Counted from the first letter of the stretch, positions 1-6,982 are shown. The stretch: DNA of 13,127 nt from Deltaproteobacteria bacterium (GCA_021786815.1 JAJYMR010000356.1:1-13127), one strand, 5' to 3'. Notes: generated by a model not told the origin, from the letters alone. Numbers and translations: made by a program.

Positions 1-128
1 GCGCCACGCGTAGTAGCCGCTGGTGGAGACCTCCAGTACCCGGCACATGGTGGCGATTTTATGCATGGCCTGATTCGCGCTCACGAATTGGAACGCCGTG
101 ACGGCACCGAGCCGGTCTCCGTGGCGAG
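1..128 (-). pseudogene. IS3-family transposase OrfB, N-terminal fragment (runs off the window), with the end of orfA
   Basis: Read on the minus strand, this stretch encodes the conserved start of an IS3-family OrfB. It contains a run like FQFVSANQAMHKIATMCRVL followed by EVSTSGYYAWR, the usual N-terminal helix-turn-helix-like segment before the DDE integrase core. The core itself lies outside the window. In the overlapping frame, orfA ends with residues like TETGSVPSRRSNS and a TGA stop at 81-83. This is the normal IS3 layout, in which orfB overlaps the end of orfA in a shifted frame and is made as an OrfAB fusion by programmed frameshifting. The upstream part of orfA is separated from this piece by the group II intron at about 129-1984. 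Whether OrfB is intact cannot be told from here, but the split orfA suggests a dead element unless the intron splices. The family call is firm and the functional state is unknown. Confidence 0.8.
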
Positions 129-201
129 GTGAGTAGCCCCGGGGAATTGCACCCCGAGGCTCTCCCAGAACGGTGCGTGAACCTCTCGATTCACACCGCT
201 C
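129..201 (-). ncRNA. Group II intron domains V and VI
   Basis: Domain V occupies 168-201 on the minus strand and is exactly 34 nt. It has a 7-bp lower stem beginning GAGCGGT and carrying the AGC catalytic triad. A two-base GC bulge follows on the 3' strand, then a 7-bp upper stem closed by a GAGA tetraloop of the GNRA type. Domain VI follows at about 129-164, a stem of the form GAGCC/CGGGG paired to CCCCG/GGCTACTC. An unpaired TA in its 3' strand places the bulged A, the likely branch point, at 134. That is 6 or 7 nt from the 3' splice site, depending on whether the intron ends at 129 or 128. All elements needed for catalysis in this part of the ribozyme look intact. Confidence 0.9.
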
Positions 202-204
202 CCA

Positions 205-1484
205 TTATCCAGCCGTTGTCCCGACCACGCGCCAGTGGACGAACATACCTGGAGCGACCATCTTCATCTTGCGCAACCACCGACCACCGCGCTGCTTATT
301 GTGCAACAGTGTCTTGTACTTGCGCCGGGCCCACTGCTCAAGTCTGTTATCAACGTGATGAAACAATTCGAGCATCGAGCGCTGATAGAACGCACCATAG
401 TAGTTCGACCAACCCTGTATGATCGGGTTGCATTGCTGTGCCAGATCCTCCAACGTCGCTGACGTGCGTCGGTGTATGCGCCAATTCCGCACCGTCTGCC
501 TCATCCGTTTTAGCGCATCGCTACTTACCGCCGGCAGGAAGCTGGTAAATCGCCGGTTGTACCGGTTGTTGAGCGCTTCTCTGGGCCGAAACGTAAAGCC
601 CAGAAAAGTAAACTGCACTTTCGGATAAGCGGCGGTCCGGTTGCTGTCTTTGCAGTATACGATACTCGACTTGTCCGGGTGCATCGTCAGTCCATATTCC
701 TCTAGCCGCAACGCGATAGACCGCATTACCGCTTCGGCCTGCGCCTGCGAGCGGCAGTGAACCACCGCATCATCGGCGTAGCGCGCGAAGGGACATTGTG
801 GATACGTCCGCTTCATCCAGCGTCGAACACATAATGCATGAACAGATTCATCAGAATCGGACTGATAACCCCGCCTTGCGGCGTGCCTTGGGTTCGGCGC
901 AGAGTCATCCCATCCGCCGTTTCGAACGGCGCAGTCAGCCATCGCTCGATATACAGCAGAAGCCAGCCCTCCTTGATGTGGCTTCGCACCGCCTTCATCA
1001 GCAACGCATGATCGATCTGGTCGAACGCCGCCTTGATGTCAAACTCGACAATCCAGTCGTACTGCCAGCAACGCTTGCGCGTCACTTCAATCGCCTGCTT
1101 CGCCGACTTGCCCGGCCGATATTTGTAGGAATCTTCATGGAATATCGTCTCGAGTATCGGCTCGATCGTGAGCTTCACCACCGTCTGGGCAATTCGATCC
1201 GATACGGTGGGTACGCCTAGCTTCCTGGTTCCGCCTTTCGCCTTTGGGATTTCCACCTGCTTGACCGGCGGCGGGAAGTACGACCCCGACGACATCCGGT
1301 TCCACAACTTGTAGAGATTTCCCGACAAGTTCTGCTCGAACATGGCGATGGTTTCATCATCCACGCCAGCAGCACCGCGATTGGCCTTCACCACCTTGTA
1401 GGCCTCCCACACCGGTCGCTTTGCAATGCGATACGGCTTTGTTGATGCTATCCCACTCATCCCTGCAGCGCAGGTTGGTGACAT
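205..1484 (-). pseudogene. Group II intron-encoded reverse transcriptase/maturase, frameshifted
   Basis: The protein would be the multifunctional RT/maturase that helps the intron fold, splice and retrohome. The first part (813-1484) carries the N-terminal RT blocks: EAYKVVKANRGAAGVD, the FDIKAAFDQIDH block with a catalytic Asp, and GTPQGGVISPILMNLF. The second part (from about 820 to 205) carries the YADD active-site block (FARYADDAVVHC), the thumb/maturase X region (IIQGWSNYYGAFYQRSMLE) and a C-terminus ending in PGMFVHWRVVGTTAG. There is no HNH endonuclease domain, as in RmInt1-like introns. The two parts lie in different frames. Near 820, FDA should continue as WMKRTYPQC, but one base is missing in the codon between GAC and TGG, giving a premature stop. 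Joined, the parts make about 420 residues, a normal size. The break is either a real mutation or a single-base sequence error; all RT motifs remain recognisable. Start choice is uncertain (ATG at 1484 or the later MSGIAS). Confidence 0.85.
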
Positions 1485-1727
1485 TTCGTCAACCGGATAA
1501 CGCCGCCCCTTCGCTCCACTCTCATTACAAGAGCTTCCACGCTACTACGGGCAGCTCCGCCCCTTACTCCGGCGTCGGTATTCTTCCTCATGGTGTCAGC
1601 CATTTGTCATTTCCCTTTTTCATCCGGAGCAAGGTTCTCACGTTCCATACCGGAGCCTGCATTGAGCTCATGCCGCCTTTACACCGACTGCCGCCGGGTC
1701 CGTAAGCAGGCTGCGTCCCGACTGGTC

Positions 1728-1750
1728 CCGGAGCACCTGGTAGGCTCCGG
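1728..1750 (-). other. EBS1 hairpin of the group II intron (exon recognition loop)
   Basis: On the minus strand, CCGGAGC and GCTCCGG form a perfect 7-bp stem around a nine-base loop, CTACCAGGT. The loop contains ACCAGG, the exact complement of the 5' exon's last six bases CCTGGT (1985-1990). This is the expected form of the EBS1-IBS1 pairing, and the loop lies about 245 nt into the intron, a normal distance for EBS1. The pairing explains why the intron sits at this place in orfA. Confidence 0.8.
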
Positions 1751-1984
1751 TTTTGACAGTGCCTTGTAGCCATAACGATGCGTCATCGGCCGGTTTGCTT
1801 TCGCTCATCTTCTCAATACACACCTGCCACCTTAACGGTGGCTTTTCCGCGGTCGCTCACTACCGCGCCTTTTGAACGCAGCAGCACCGGGCGGTTTGAA
1901 GCCTGCCCCTGCAGGCCGGCTTCGGGAGGCCAACCCCCATCTTCGGTACAGCATCACAAGCTCACGCTCGTGTTCGTGACACAC

Positions 1985-2187
1985 ACCAGGCCGCGGCTTT
2001 TGTCAGGATCTCCCGCTCTTCGCGCAAAATCCGGTTCTCGCGCCTGAGCCGCGCCAGCTCCTCGCGCTCGCTGCTGGTCAACCCGTCGCTGCGCTCGCCG
2101 GCCGAGCCCGCCCTTGACCTGCGCGCTCGCTGCGGCTCGATAGCAATTGTGGCGAGCGGCGAACCCGCTCGCCTGGACTCCACACAA
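1985..2187 (-). pseudogene. IS3-family transposase OrfA remnant (5' exon side of the intron)
   Basis: On the minus strand this encodes the C-terminal half of an IS3 OrfA. Residues like GLTSSEREELARLRRENR form the leucine-zipper region, followed by ILREEREILTKAAAW, where the intron interrupts. After splicing, the text would continue as FATETGSVPSRRSNS in the piece at 81-128. Further upstream, a stretch like HNCYRAAASAQVKGGLG continues the similarity (an NWY-type end of the helix-turn-helix) in a different frame from the zipper part, so there is at least one frameshift near 2095. The N-terminal helix-turn-helix is missing. OrfA normally binds the IS ends and is fused to OrfB by frameshifting. 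This copy looks dead on the upstream side. Confidence 0.7.
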
Positions 2188-2208
2188 CCGTGAAACAATA
2201 AAAGAATC

Positions 2209-2935
2209 TCACAAACTACTGCCTTGACTTCGTGCCTTCATGGGCGGGTCAACTCCAAGCAGATCGGCGAGCAGTGCCTTGCACGCCGCCGCGTTCTCGG
2301 CCGCTCCCCCCGCAGGCCCAGCACGCGCTTCCTGCCACCCAAGTCGACGCCCACCGGCGCCAGCACCGCGTGCTCCGCAAGCCGCACCCCGTCCATCATC
2401 ACCGCGAACAGTCTTAGCCCGCAAAGCGTGCGTTGCATCAGCGCCGCGAGTTTCTTTGCGGTCCCGACCACGAACCCTCGCTCACCGCGCTCTTGCTCAC
2501 CCCATGAACCCGAAGCCCCTGCGGTCTCAGATCGTCGTGGCCTTTCACGCGGAGTGACGAGAGGGCGCCCCCCGCCAGGCGCAAACCCGAGGGAAGTTTC
2601 AAATGCTTAATCGGGATGATTTTCGGCTGCGAATTGACACAGGCTCAACTCGTGGCCGTCGAAGCTGCGTACCCGTGGGCGTTTAACTTGCCCGCGCCGG
2701 CCGCCCAGGGGTCAGCGAACTCGCCACAGCGCCTTGCGTGCATCGCCTCGCGCTCGGTCAGATGCGCGCAACACGGCCCACACCGCGCAGTGCATTCGGC
2801 TTCCAGCCCTTCTTCCACAAAGGCCAACCCGGAGAGCGTCAGCGTGTTCCACAGCGCCTCCCGTGCGAACTCCTTAAGTGCCGGATATCGGTATCGCGCT
2901 CGGGTTTGCTCCTTACCAAGGCTCCTGCCAGAGTC
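2209..2935 (-). pseudogene. IS256-family (Mutator-type) transposase, decayed and truncated
   Basis: The DDE transposase can be followed on the minus strand through several frames, in the right order. The N-terminal part reads ALKEFAREALWNTLTLSGL then AFVEEGLEAECTARCG (about 2648-2895). A stretch like LGGRRGQVKRPRVRSFDGHE follows (about 2630-2720), and pieces like AAENHPD and AFETS near 2590-2620. Next come GVSKSAVS (near 2500) and GFVVGTAKKLAALMQ. Then LRLFAVMMDGVRLAEHAVLA and GVDLGGRKRVLGLR appear, the first catalytic-Asp region (MMDGV) near 2400. The last recognisable piece is ENAAACKALLADLLG before a stop near 2209. At least four frame changes are needed and the C-terminal third, with the remaining catalytic residues, is absent. 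The order and spacing make the family call solid, although no single frame is long. No terminal inverted repeats could be recognised. Confidence 0.7.
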
Positions 2936-3066
2936 TTATCCTCGCCCGATCGGAAGATCGGACTGCAATTTGAGGATGCCGCCATGGGCAAATGCCGCCT
3001 CTCAAGAATCAACACGCTTCAGGACATCGCCGAGGAACTCGAAGCTGTTCGAAAATAGTTTGCATC

Positions 3067-3486
3067 CTACTTTGCACTCTGCGGATACAGGATTAGCTGC
3101 GTACATCGAAACAGCGCGATCACTCTCCCAGTCTCCTTCGCAGTTACCTTTGCATCCCAGACCTGCGTGCTACGCCCGCTGTGTACGAGAGTGGCCTCGC
3201 ACTCGATATGTCCGTCACGGACGGTGCCAATCAGATTCGCCTTAAGCTCAATCGTCGTGTAGCCACTGGCTTTCTCGGGCAGGTTTTCCATCGTACCCGA
3301 TCCACACAGGCTGTCAGCGAAAGCGACCACTGACGCCGCATGAAGGAACCCGTTCGGAGACAGGAGTTCCTTGCGAACCTGTACCTCTGCCACGAGCCTT
3401 CCCGGCTCGACGGCGGTAATTTCGATTCTCAGTTCTCCGACCCATGTTCCCTTGCGCAGATCGTTGTACTCGCGCGCCGTGACCAT
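3067..3486 (-). CDS. PaaI/4HBT-type hotdog-fold thioesterase
   Basis: This is a 139-residue protein of the small single-domain hotdog thioesterases that hydrolyse acyl-CoA or aryl-CoA esters. The family signature appears as NGFLHAASVVAFADS (residues 45-59). His49 and Asp58 sit where PaaI-type enzymes have their HGG motif and active-site acid, although the two glycines are replaced by Ala-Ala. The second half (LKANLIGTV, then QVWDAKVT, then TGRVIALFRCTQLILYP) is the usual strand pattern of the fold. I chose the ATG at 3484-3486 because AGGAGGGGG lies about 10 bases upstream and the domain begins right after. An in-frame ATG at 3622-3624 would add 46 residues unlike the family. The substrate cannot be inferred. 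The next upstream gene on the same strand ends 158 bases away, so co-transcription is possible but not shown. Confidence 0.8.
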   Translation of the reverse strand: MVTAREYNDLRKGTWVGELRIEITAVEPGRLVAEVQVRKELLSPNGFLHAASVVAFADSLCGSGTMENLPEKASGYTTIELKANLIGTVRDGHIECEATLVHSGRSTQVWDAKVTAKETGRVIALFRCTQLILYPQSAK

Positions 3487-3644
3487 CGATCTTTTGTATC
3501 CCCCTCCTGGCTCCGAATGGGCATAAGAGTGATTGCACCTCTTGCGAAGTGCAACCGTTTTCCAAGTCCAGTAAAGTTTCCTGTTCCGCGATATCGCCTC
3601 GGAATCGACAGACCAAGGCTTCACGCCGATTCCTGTCCGGCGAT

Positions 3645-3920
3645 TTACCCGAATAGGGCCGAGTTACGCGGCGCCAGCCGACCATAGAAGAAGCCAAGGC
3701 TGGGAACTGTCGAGTACCATCCCTTCGATGATTCGGCCTCTCGCACGTCAACTCTTTCGATTCGGTTCGCAGCCCCTGCCTTAGAGGCCTTCCCAGTCGA
3801 CTGGATCGCAGCGACGGCATGAAACGATGATGAGCAGGGAGAAGCCTCTGCAGCGATCGTGGCGGCCGGAAGCATTGCCCCTGCCACCAGAATCACGCTC
3901 AGAACAATCACGAGTTTCAT
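3645..3920 (-). CDS. Small exported protein of unknown function
   Basis: A 91-residue ORF opens with a convincing Sec signal peptide: MKLVIV, a hydrophobic run (LSVILVAGAMLPAATIA) and a small-residue cleavage region (IAAEA) near residue 25. The mature part of about 65 residues is unremarkable (Ser/Ala-rich, ending GFFYGRLAPRNSALFG) and has no motif I recognise. The ribosome site is weak, only GATCGAG directly before the ATG. It lies upstream of, and in the same direction as, the thioesterase gene. The signal peptide is the main support; the tail could be partly spurious or frameshifted. I assign no function. Confidence 0.45.
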   Translation of the reverse strand: MKLVIVLSVILVAGAMLPAATIAAEASPCSSSFHAVAAIQSTGKASKAGAANRIERVDVREAESSKGWYSTVPSLGFFYGRLAPRNSALFG

Positions 3921-4141
3921 CTCGATCTGCTACAAACTGCTTTATCGCTCCTCCCAGTCTGACAGACGCTGGGGACCGTTAAGAAATTCAGAGCCGCCTT
4001 CGTCGAAAGACGCGCAGCGTGCAGTAATCCGGTACAAGCGCGGGACAGGTTGTCAGCGTGGGAATCAAACGATCGCCCAAGATACGCTCAGGAACGGCAT
4101 GAGTCGTTCATGGTGGACGCGCAATTTCGGGCCGATGCTTC

Positions 4142-4171
4142 GCTTCGCTCAGGATCTCTCCTGAACGAAGC
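4142..4171. repeat. REP-like hairpin
   Basis: GCTTCG-C-TCAGGA pairs with TCCTGA-A-CGAAGC around a TCTC loop, giving two perfect 6-bp helices split by one C/A mismatch. It lies in intergenic DNA with no T tract after it, so it looks more like a repetitive palindrome than an intrinsic terminator. Confidence 0.6.
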
Positions 4172-4281
4172 AAAGCTACGGCACCGAGGACACGGACAAG
4201 ATCCTGCCGCGTAGCGAGGGCGGTCAGGGTGGAGGCACCGCTGGGAGGATTCCCAAAACAACGGCCCCCTCACCCTGACCT

Positions 4282-4336
4282 TCTGTCCGGTGTGGGGATT
4301 ACCGAACAGATCGTCCGGTCTGGGGGTACCGGACAA
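4282..4336. repeat. Tandem pair of related dyad-symmetric repeats
   Basis: Two neighbouring units share the form GTCCGGT-n-TGGGG-n-TACCG(G/A)AC. Unit one (4282-4310) has arms TCTGTCCGGT and ACCGAACAGA, matching at 9 of 10 positions. Unit two (4311-4336) has arms GTCCGGT and ACCGGAC, matching perfectly. Both have G-rich centres (GTGGGGATT and CTGGGGGT). They could be a repeat family, an insertion-sequence end or paired operators; no adjacent gene points to one of these. Confidence 0.6.
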
Positions 4337-4693
4337 TATCAATGCTTATAGACCTGCTTCTTTTCGCCACGCCTCCCGCATGAAATCGAGCGGCGCGCGG
4401 ATGAGTCTTGTGAGGAGCAAGGAACGTTCCTAGTGCGATCAACGTGAAATCTCGGATTTTCTCGACTGCAGTTTCAGGGCTGAAACAAACTTCGTCCAAA
4501 ATGTGTCCTCAGAGACAATCCGGGTGAGTTCGTCGCGACTGAAGCGCGCGGTCCGCACCCATCCATGCAGCAAAATGATCCAGACCAACCGCGATTTGGC
4601 CCCGGCGAATGGCGCAGTAGGCTCGGCAGCATTAACATGTAAGGTATGCTGCCAGGGCTCGCCCGCCTCTTAGCGCTGGAGCATAAGTCGTCG

Positions 4694-5014
4694 ATGCTTA
4701 ATGAAACCTTGAAGCAGGCCAGACGGGCTATCGTCGCGGTCGTCGGGTTCACCCTGCTCACTATTGGCGTCGTAATGCTCGTTACGCCGGGTCCCGGATG
4801 GGCGGTGATAATCCTCGGGCTCAGTGTGCTCGCGGCGGAGTTCGTGTGGGCAAGGCGATTGCTCAAGCGCTTGAAGCAGGCGGGCACCGAGATCGCAAAT
4901 TCGATTTTCACAGGTCGTAATAAGCCAACGACGGCGCAAACCAGAACCGAAGGCCTTGGGCAGGCCGACGCGGCTGAAGAGGGCACTCATCAAAAATTTC
5001 TTAGTGGCGGCTGA
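4694..5014 (+). CDS. PGPGW-motif transmembrane protein
   Basis: A 106-residue inner-membrane protein carries the defining TPGPGW motif (residues 31-36) between two hydrophobic helices: about 12-30 (AIVAVVGFTLLTIGVVMLV) and 37-51 (AVIILGLSVLAAEFV). A basic segment (WARRLLKRLKQ) follows and a polar tail of about 45 residues. Family members are small two-helix proteins of unknown function. The Pro-Gly turn between the helices is the family hallmark. I chose the ATG at 4694 because GGAG lies 12 bases upstream and family members start just before the first helix. An in-frame ATG at 4646 would add 16 residues. No operon partner is visible on this strand. Confidence 0.85.
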   Translation: MLNETLKQARRAIVAVVGFTLLTIGVVMLVTPGPGWAVIILGLSVLAAEFVWARRLLKRLKQAGTEIANSIFTGRNKPTTAQTRTEGLGQADAAEEGTHQKFLSGG

Positions 5015-5265
5015 GCCAACGGTCCCGTCGGTCCATCGGTCTCATACGCGCGTTACGACCCCACCCCGCCCAATGGCGGCATTGCAAGCCGCGCAGCATG
5101 CGGACAATATTTGCAGCTTCCAGCGCGCCTTGGAACGTGCTGCTCGATCAGGTGGAGAGCCGCTTTCCGCTGAGCGCACCTGTCGCCGCAGCCTTGCGCG
5201 ACAATCAACATCGAGTTGCCCGGCGGTGTCGGTCGGCACGAACGGCCAACGCGATGCTCAGGCGA

Positions 5266-5496
5266 TTACATCACCGGACCGAGCAGTTGCTTCGCGAGGT
5301 CACGGTAGCAGACACCGCAGACACCGAAGACAGCGTCTTCGGAAGGGATCGTTATGATTGCAACGATTGGCTCCAGAAGGTCGTAGCAGAGTTCACACAC
5401 CAGCAGATAGCCTTGCTCGCCCGCCGCGTCCGTCAGCCGCCGGATCTCTTCGAGGTCTTCACAGATGCTGCCTTCAACGTAAGCGATATTGTCCAC
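5266..5496 (-). CDS. Small protein with two CxxCY knuckles, probably zinc-ribbon-like
   Basis: This 76-residue protein has a paired motif: CELCY at residues 34-38 and CGVCY at 60-64, separated by 22 residues (CxxC-22-CxxC). That is the spacing of small zinc ribbons or rubredoxin-like folds, and the repeated Tyr after each pair is distinctive. An acidic helix (CEDLEEIRRLTDAAGEQGY) precedes it. I chose the GTG at 5494-5496 because GGGAGCGGGGG lies just upstream and the residues before it lack coding character. It begins 40 bases after the uspA-like gene on the same strand, so the two are probably one transcript. Codon use (ATC, CTG, GTC, GAC) fits the other genes better than the overlapping plus-strand frame does. 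I do not recognise the family; metal or redox binding is inference. Confidence 0.6.
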   Translation of the reverse strand: MDNIAYVEGSICEDLEEIRRLTDAAGEQGYLLVCELCYDLLEPIVAIITIPSEDAVFGVCGVCYRDLAKQLLGPVM

Positions 5497-5536
5497 GTGA
5501 CGACCCCCGCTCCCGAGTTCCGGGCGCAACGAATTC

Positions 5537-5980
5537 TTATTCCCGAAGCGCTCTGACCGTGAGGACCGGACGCGGTGACTCACGCACGACCCGCTCCGCC
5601 ACGCTACCAAGAATCAGATGGCTTAGTCCGGTGCGTCCGTGCGTCGCCATCACGACCAAGTCCGCATTCTGCTCCCTGACGGCGCGGACTATCTCGGACG
5701 CCGGGTCTCCGCTGGTTACGAAAGTTTCATAAGACACCGCCGTCCCTCCGAGATGCTCGCCAGCCAACTTCTCAAGCCGCATTTTGGCGGAGGTTTCCGC
5801 GGCGGTAAAGGGCTCTAGGGCGATCGGCTGTCCAACCACCTGGATGGGAACCGGGACAACATGAAACAAGATTACCTTTGCGCCGGTCTGCTCGGCAACC
5901 TGACGCGCCATACCGATTACGACGATCGCGTTAGGGTCAAAATCGACGGGGCACAAGATTCTGCGAAACAGGTTTGCCAT
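5537..5980 (-). CDS. Universal stress protein, UspA family
   Basis: A 147-residue single Usp domain of normal length. It begins with the conserved strand FRRILCPVDFDPN, with Asp13 at the nucleotide-binding position, and continues through KVILFHVVPVP. The nucleotide-binding loop reads ATHGRTGLSHLILGS. Gly115, nine residues, then Gly125-Ser126 fit the ATP-binding Usp consensus, with Ala112 in place of the first Gly. The end, RPVLTVRALRE, is the usual last strand. ATP-binding Usps are cytosolic dimers induced by growth arrest, hypoxia and other stresses. GAGAAG precedes the ATG closely. The gene probably heads a two-gene transcript with the CxxCY protein 40 bases downstream. The 277-base gap upstream (5981-6257) shows no promoter I can call with confidence. 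Confidence 0.93.
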   Translation of the reverse strand: MANLFRRILCPVDFDPNAIVVIGMARQVAEQTGAKVILFHVVPVPIQVVGQPIALEPFTAAETSAKMRLEKLAGEHLGGTAVSYETFVTSGDPASEIVRAVREQNADLVVMATHGRTGLSHLILGSVAERVVRESPRPVLTVRALRE

Positions 5981-6257
5981 TGTCTTCTCACACGGCCCAT
6001 CTCAGCGCCGAGCATCGAAATTGCGACGCCTCGCACAACGGTCGGAAGGAAGCGACCTTGTTTTCCGTCACGGTCTAAGCACATATCTATCAGTATCGCA
6101 ACCCTCATTAGTGCCACCTGACGCCGCTTGAAAAGATGGAATTCGTTTCAAAAGCGTTATAGCCAAGTTAACGACATATGAAATCGAATTGCGCCCTTAA
6201 GGATCAACGCCGGTGTTTCCTCAGGATACAGTACGGCACTGGGGGATCGACCTCGGG

Positions 6258-6653
6258 TCAGCCCATCGTCAACGGAACACGGCGGCCAACTGAGCGAACG
6301 CGCCGACGGGGCAGGTCCGAGGCACGCAGCATCGCGAGCTGCCGCCTCAGATCGTCGGGCGATATCCCAAAGATTGAGCAAAGGCTGTCGAACGTGAACA
6401 GATCCTGATTGCCACGAGTGTTTACCCAGTGGCAGACTTCCTCAAATTCCCTGCGTGAAGTCGCCGTTTTTCCGCTCATGTTCATAACGTAGACGCGGAT
6501 TGCGTCCTCGAGAACGGCGAAGAGAAGCTTCTTCTCCCCGTCCAGCATCGTTCGGCGCCCGATCAGATCGTAGTACTGGCTGGGCACGAGCGGATCGACG
6601 CCGTCGAAATCTGTCCGTTCGCGTCTTGCCCTAAAGCTTTTGCGCGGTCGCAT
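6258..6653 (-). CDS. Conserved protein of unknown function with a C-terminal helix-turn-helix-like segment
   Basis: A 131-residue soluble protein with a basic N-terminus (MRPRKSFRARRER). A central helix, EKKLLFAVLEDAIRVY (residues 40-55), and a segment FEEVCHWVN (70-78) follow, then LFTFDSLCSIFGISPDDLRRQL (about 85-106). The last part looks like a helix-turn-helix end. I recall the same pattern (GEK-L-AVLEDA-R-Y, acidic spacer, FSF-x-x-C-x-x-LGI-x-P-x-x-LR) in unnamed proteins of deltaproteobacteria and related phyla, but cannot name a family. I chose the ATG at 6651-6653 because GGGGAA lies 7 bases upstream; an ORF extension to 6752 lacks support. A near-consensus sigma-54 element lies 66 bases upstream (6719-6734). 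It is divergent from the FBP aldolase/phosphatase gene. A small DNA-binding regulator is possible but unproven. Confidence 0.7.
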   Translation of the reverse strand: MRPRKSFRARRERTDFDGVDPLVPSQYYDLIGRRTMLDGEKKLLFAVLEDAIRVYVMNMSGKTATSRREFEEVCHWVNTRGNQDLFTFDSLCSIFGISPDDLRRQLAMLRASDLPRRRVRSVGRRVPLTMG

Positions 6654-6718
6654 TAGAAGTTCCCCACGGAAAGCGGATTTAAAGGTTTGCAGCCACACCA
6701 TCGAATGCAGCTTGAAAA

Positions 6719-6734
6719 AGCATCCTGCGTGCCA
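6719..6734 (-). promoter_or_regulatory. Sigma-54 type promoter for the 131-residue protein
   Basis: On the minus strand the site reads TGGCACGCAGGATGCT. Eleven of the twelve consensus positions of TGGCACG-N4-TTGCW match, and the invariant GG and GC are separated by exactly 10 bases. Transcription would start near 6708, about 55 bases before the ATG, which suits this gene. Confidence 0.6.
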
Positions 6735-6982
6735 AAACACTGAACTGTGCAAATGGCCTCACCTGCATCCCCTGAGGCATCGCCAGTCCCTCTAAGTCAT
6801 GCGCGGGGTGACTATGTGTGACACCATCTCGCAGGCTTCGGATGCCGTTCTCGACAAATACCCGTCCCACTAAGGCTGCGCTTGCCCTTCGGGAACACTC
6901 CAAGGGCACACCTGACGCAATGTGCTCCATAGCGAACGGTACGCGAGCGAGCGCCGATGTTGAGGTCTATGCTGGCCCTGCG

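Larger units (their letters stand above)
129..1984 (-). mobile_element. Group II intron inserted near the 3' end of IS3 orfA
   Basis: This is a self-splicing retroelement of about 1856 bases on the minus strand. The 5' end reads GTGTGTCACG, matching the GUGYG consensus, and directly follows exon bases CCTGGT. About 500 bases of domains I-III come next, then the reverse transcriptase ORF in domain IV, then domains V and VI. The EBS1 loop at 1736-1741 is exactly complementary to the six exon bases ending at 1985, which fixes the 5' junction at 1984/1985. At the 3' end, stopping at 129 gives the AY ending (AC). Stopping at 128 instead restores orfA perfectly in frame (AAAW-FATET), so the 3' junction is uncertain by one base. 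A possible EBS2 (CCGCGG, 1847-1852) matches exon bases directly upstream of IBS1, but it is palindromic and so weak evidence. The size and endonuclease-less protein resemble RmInt1-type introns, which also sit inside insertion sequences. Confidence 0.9.
3921..4693. other. Gene-poor stretch with dispersed hairpin repeats
   Basis: No open frame here has family motifs or codon use like the neighbouring genes. The stretch holds a strong REP-like hairpin (4142-4171), a tandem pair of related dyads (4282-4336), and a short dyad GTTTCAG/CTGAAAC near 4470. The segment around 4262-4280 (GCCCCCTCACCCTGACC) resembles repeat sequence common in GC-rich intergenic DNA. I see no tRNA or convincing promoter. 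Confidence 0.5.

Noticed and set aside
2616..3245. Plus-strand ORF of 209 codons
   Set aside because: It is antisense to the recognisable IS256-family remnants and to the thioesterase gene, and its composition is low-quality (Ser/Arg/Pro-rich).
4088..4342. Minus-strand ORF of 84 codons
   Set aside because: It runs through the REP-like hairpin and the tandem dyads; the protein text is repeat-derived (RDPERSEAS type) with no family pattern.
5042..5239. Minus-strand ORF of 65 codons downstream of the CxxCY gene
   Set aside because: It could be a third operon member, but it has a GTG start without a ribosome site and no recognisable motif.
5098..5556. Plus-strand ORF of 152 codons overlapping the small CxxCY gene
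   Set aside because: No motif is recognised and it runs antisense over the GTG-started gene, which has paired CxxCY motifs, an operon position behind uspA and better codon use. I keep some doubt, because part of this frame also has acceptable codons.
6098..6116. TGGCAC...TTGC pair upstream of the uspA-like gene on the minus strand
   Set aside because: The halves look like a sigma-54 promoter, but GG and GC are separated by 14 bases instead of 10, which that factor does not tolerate.
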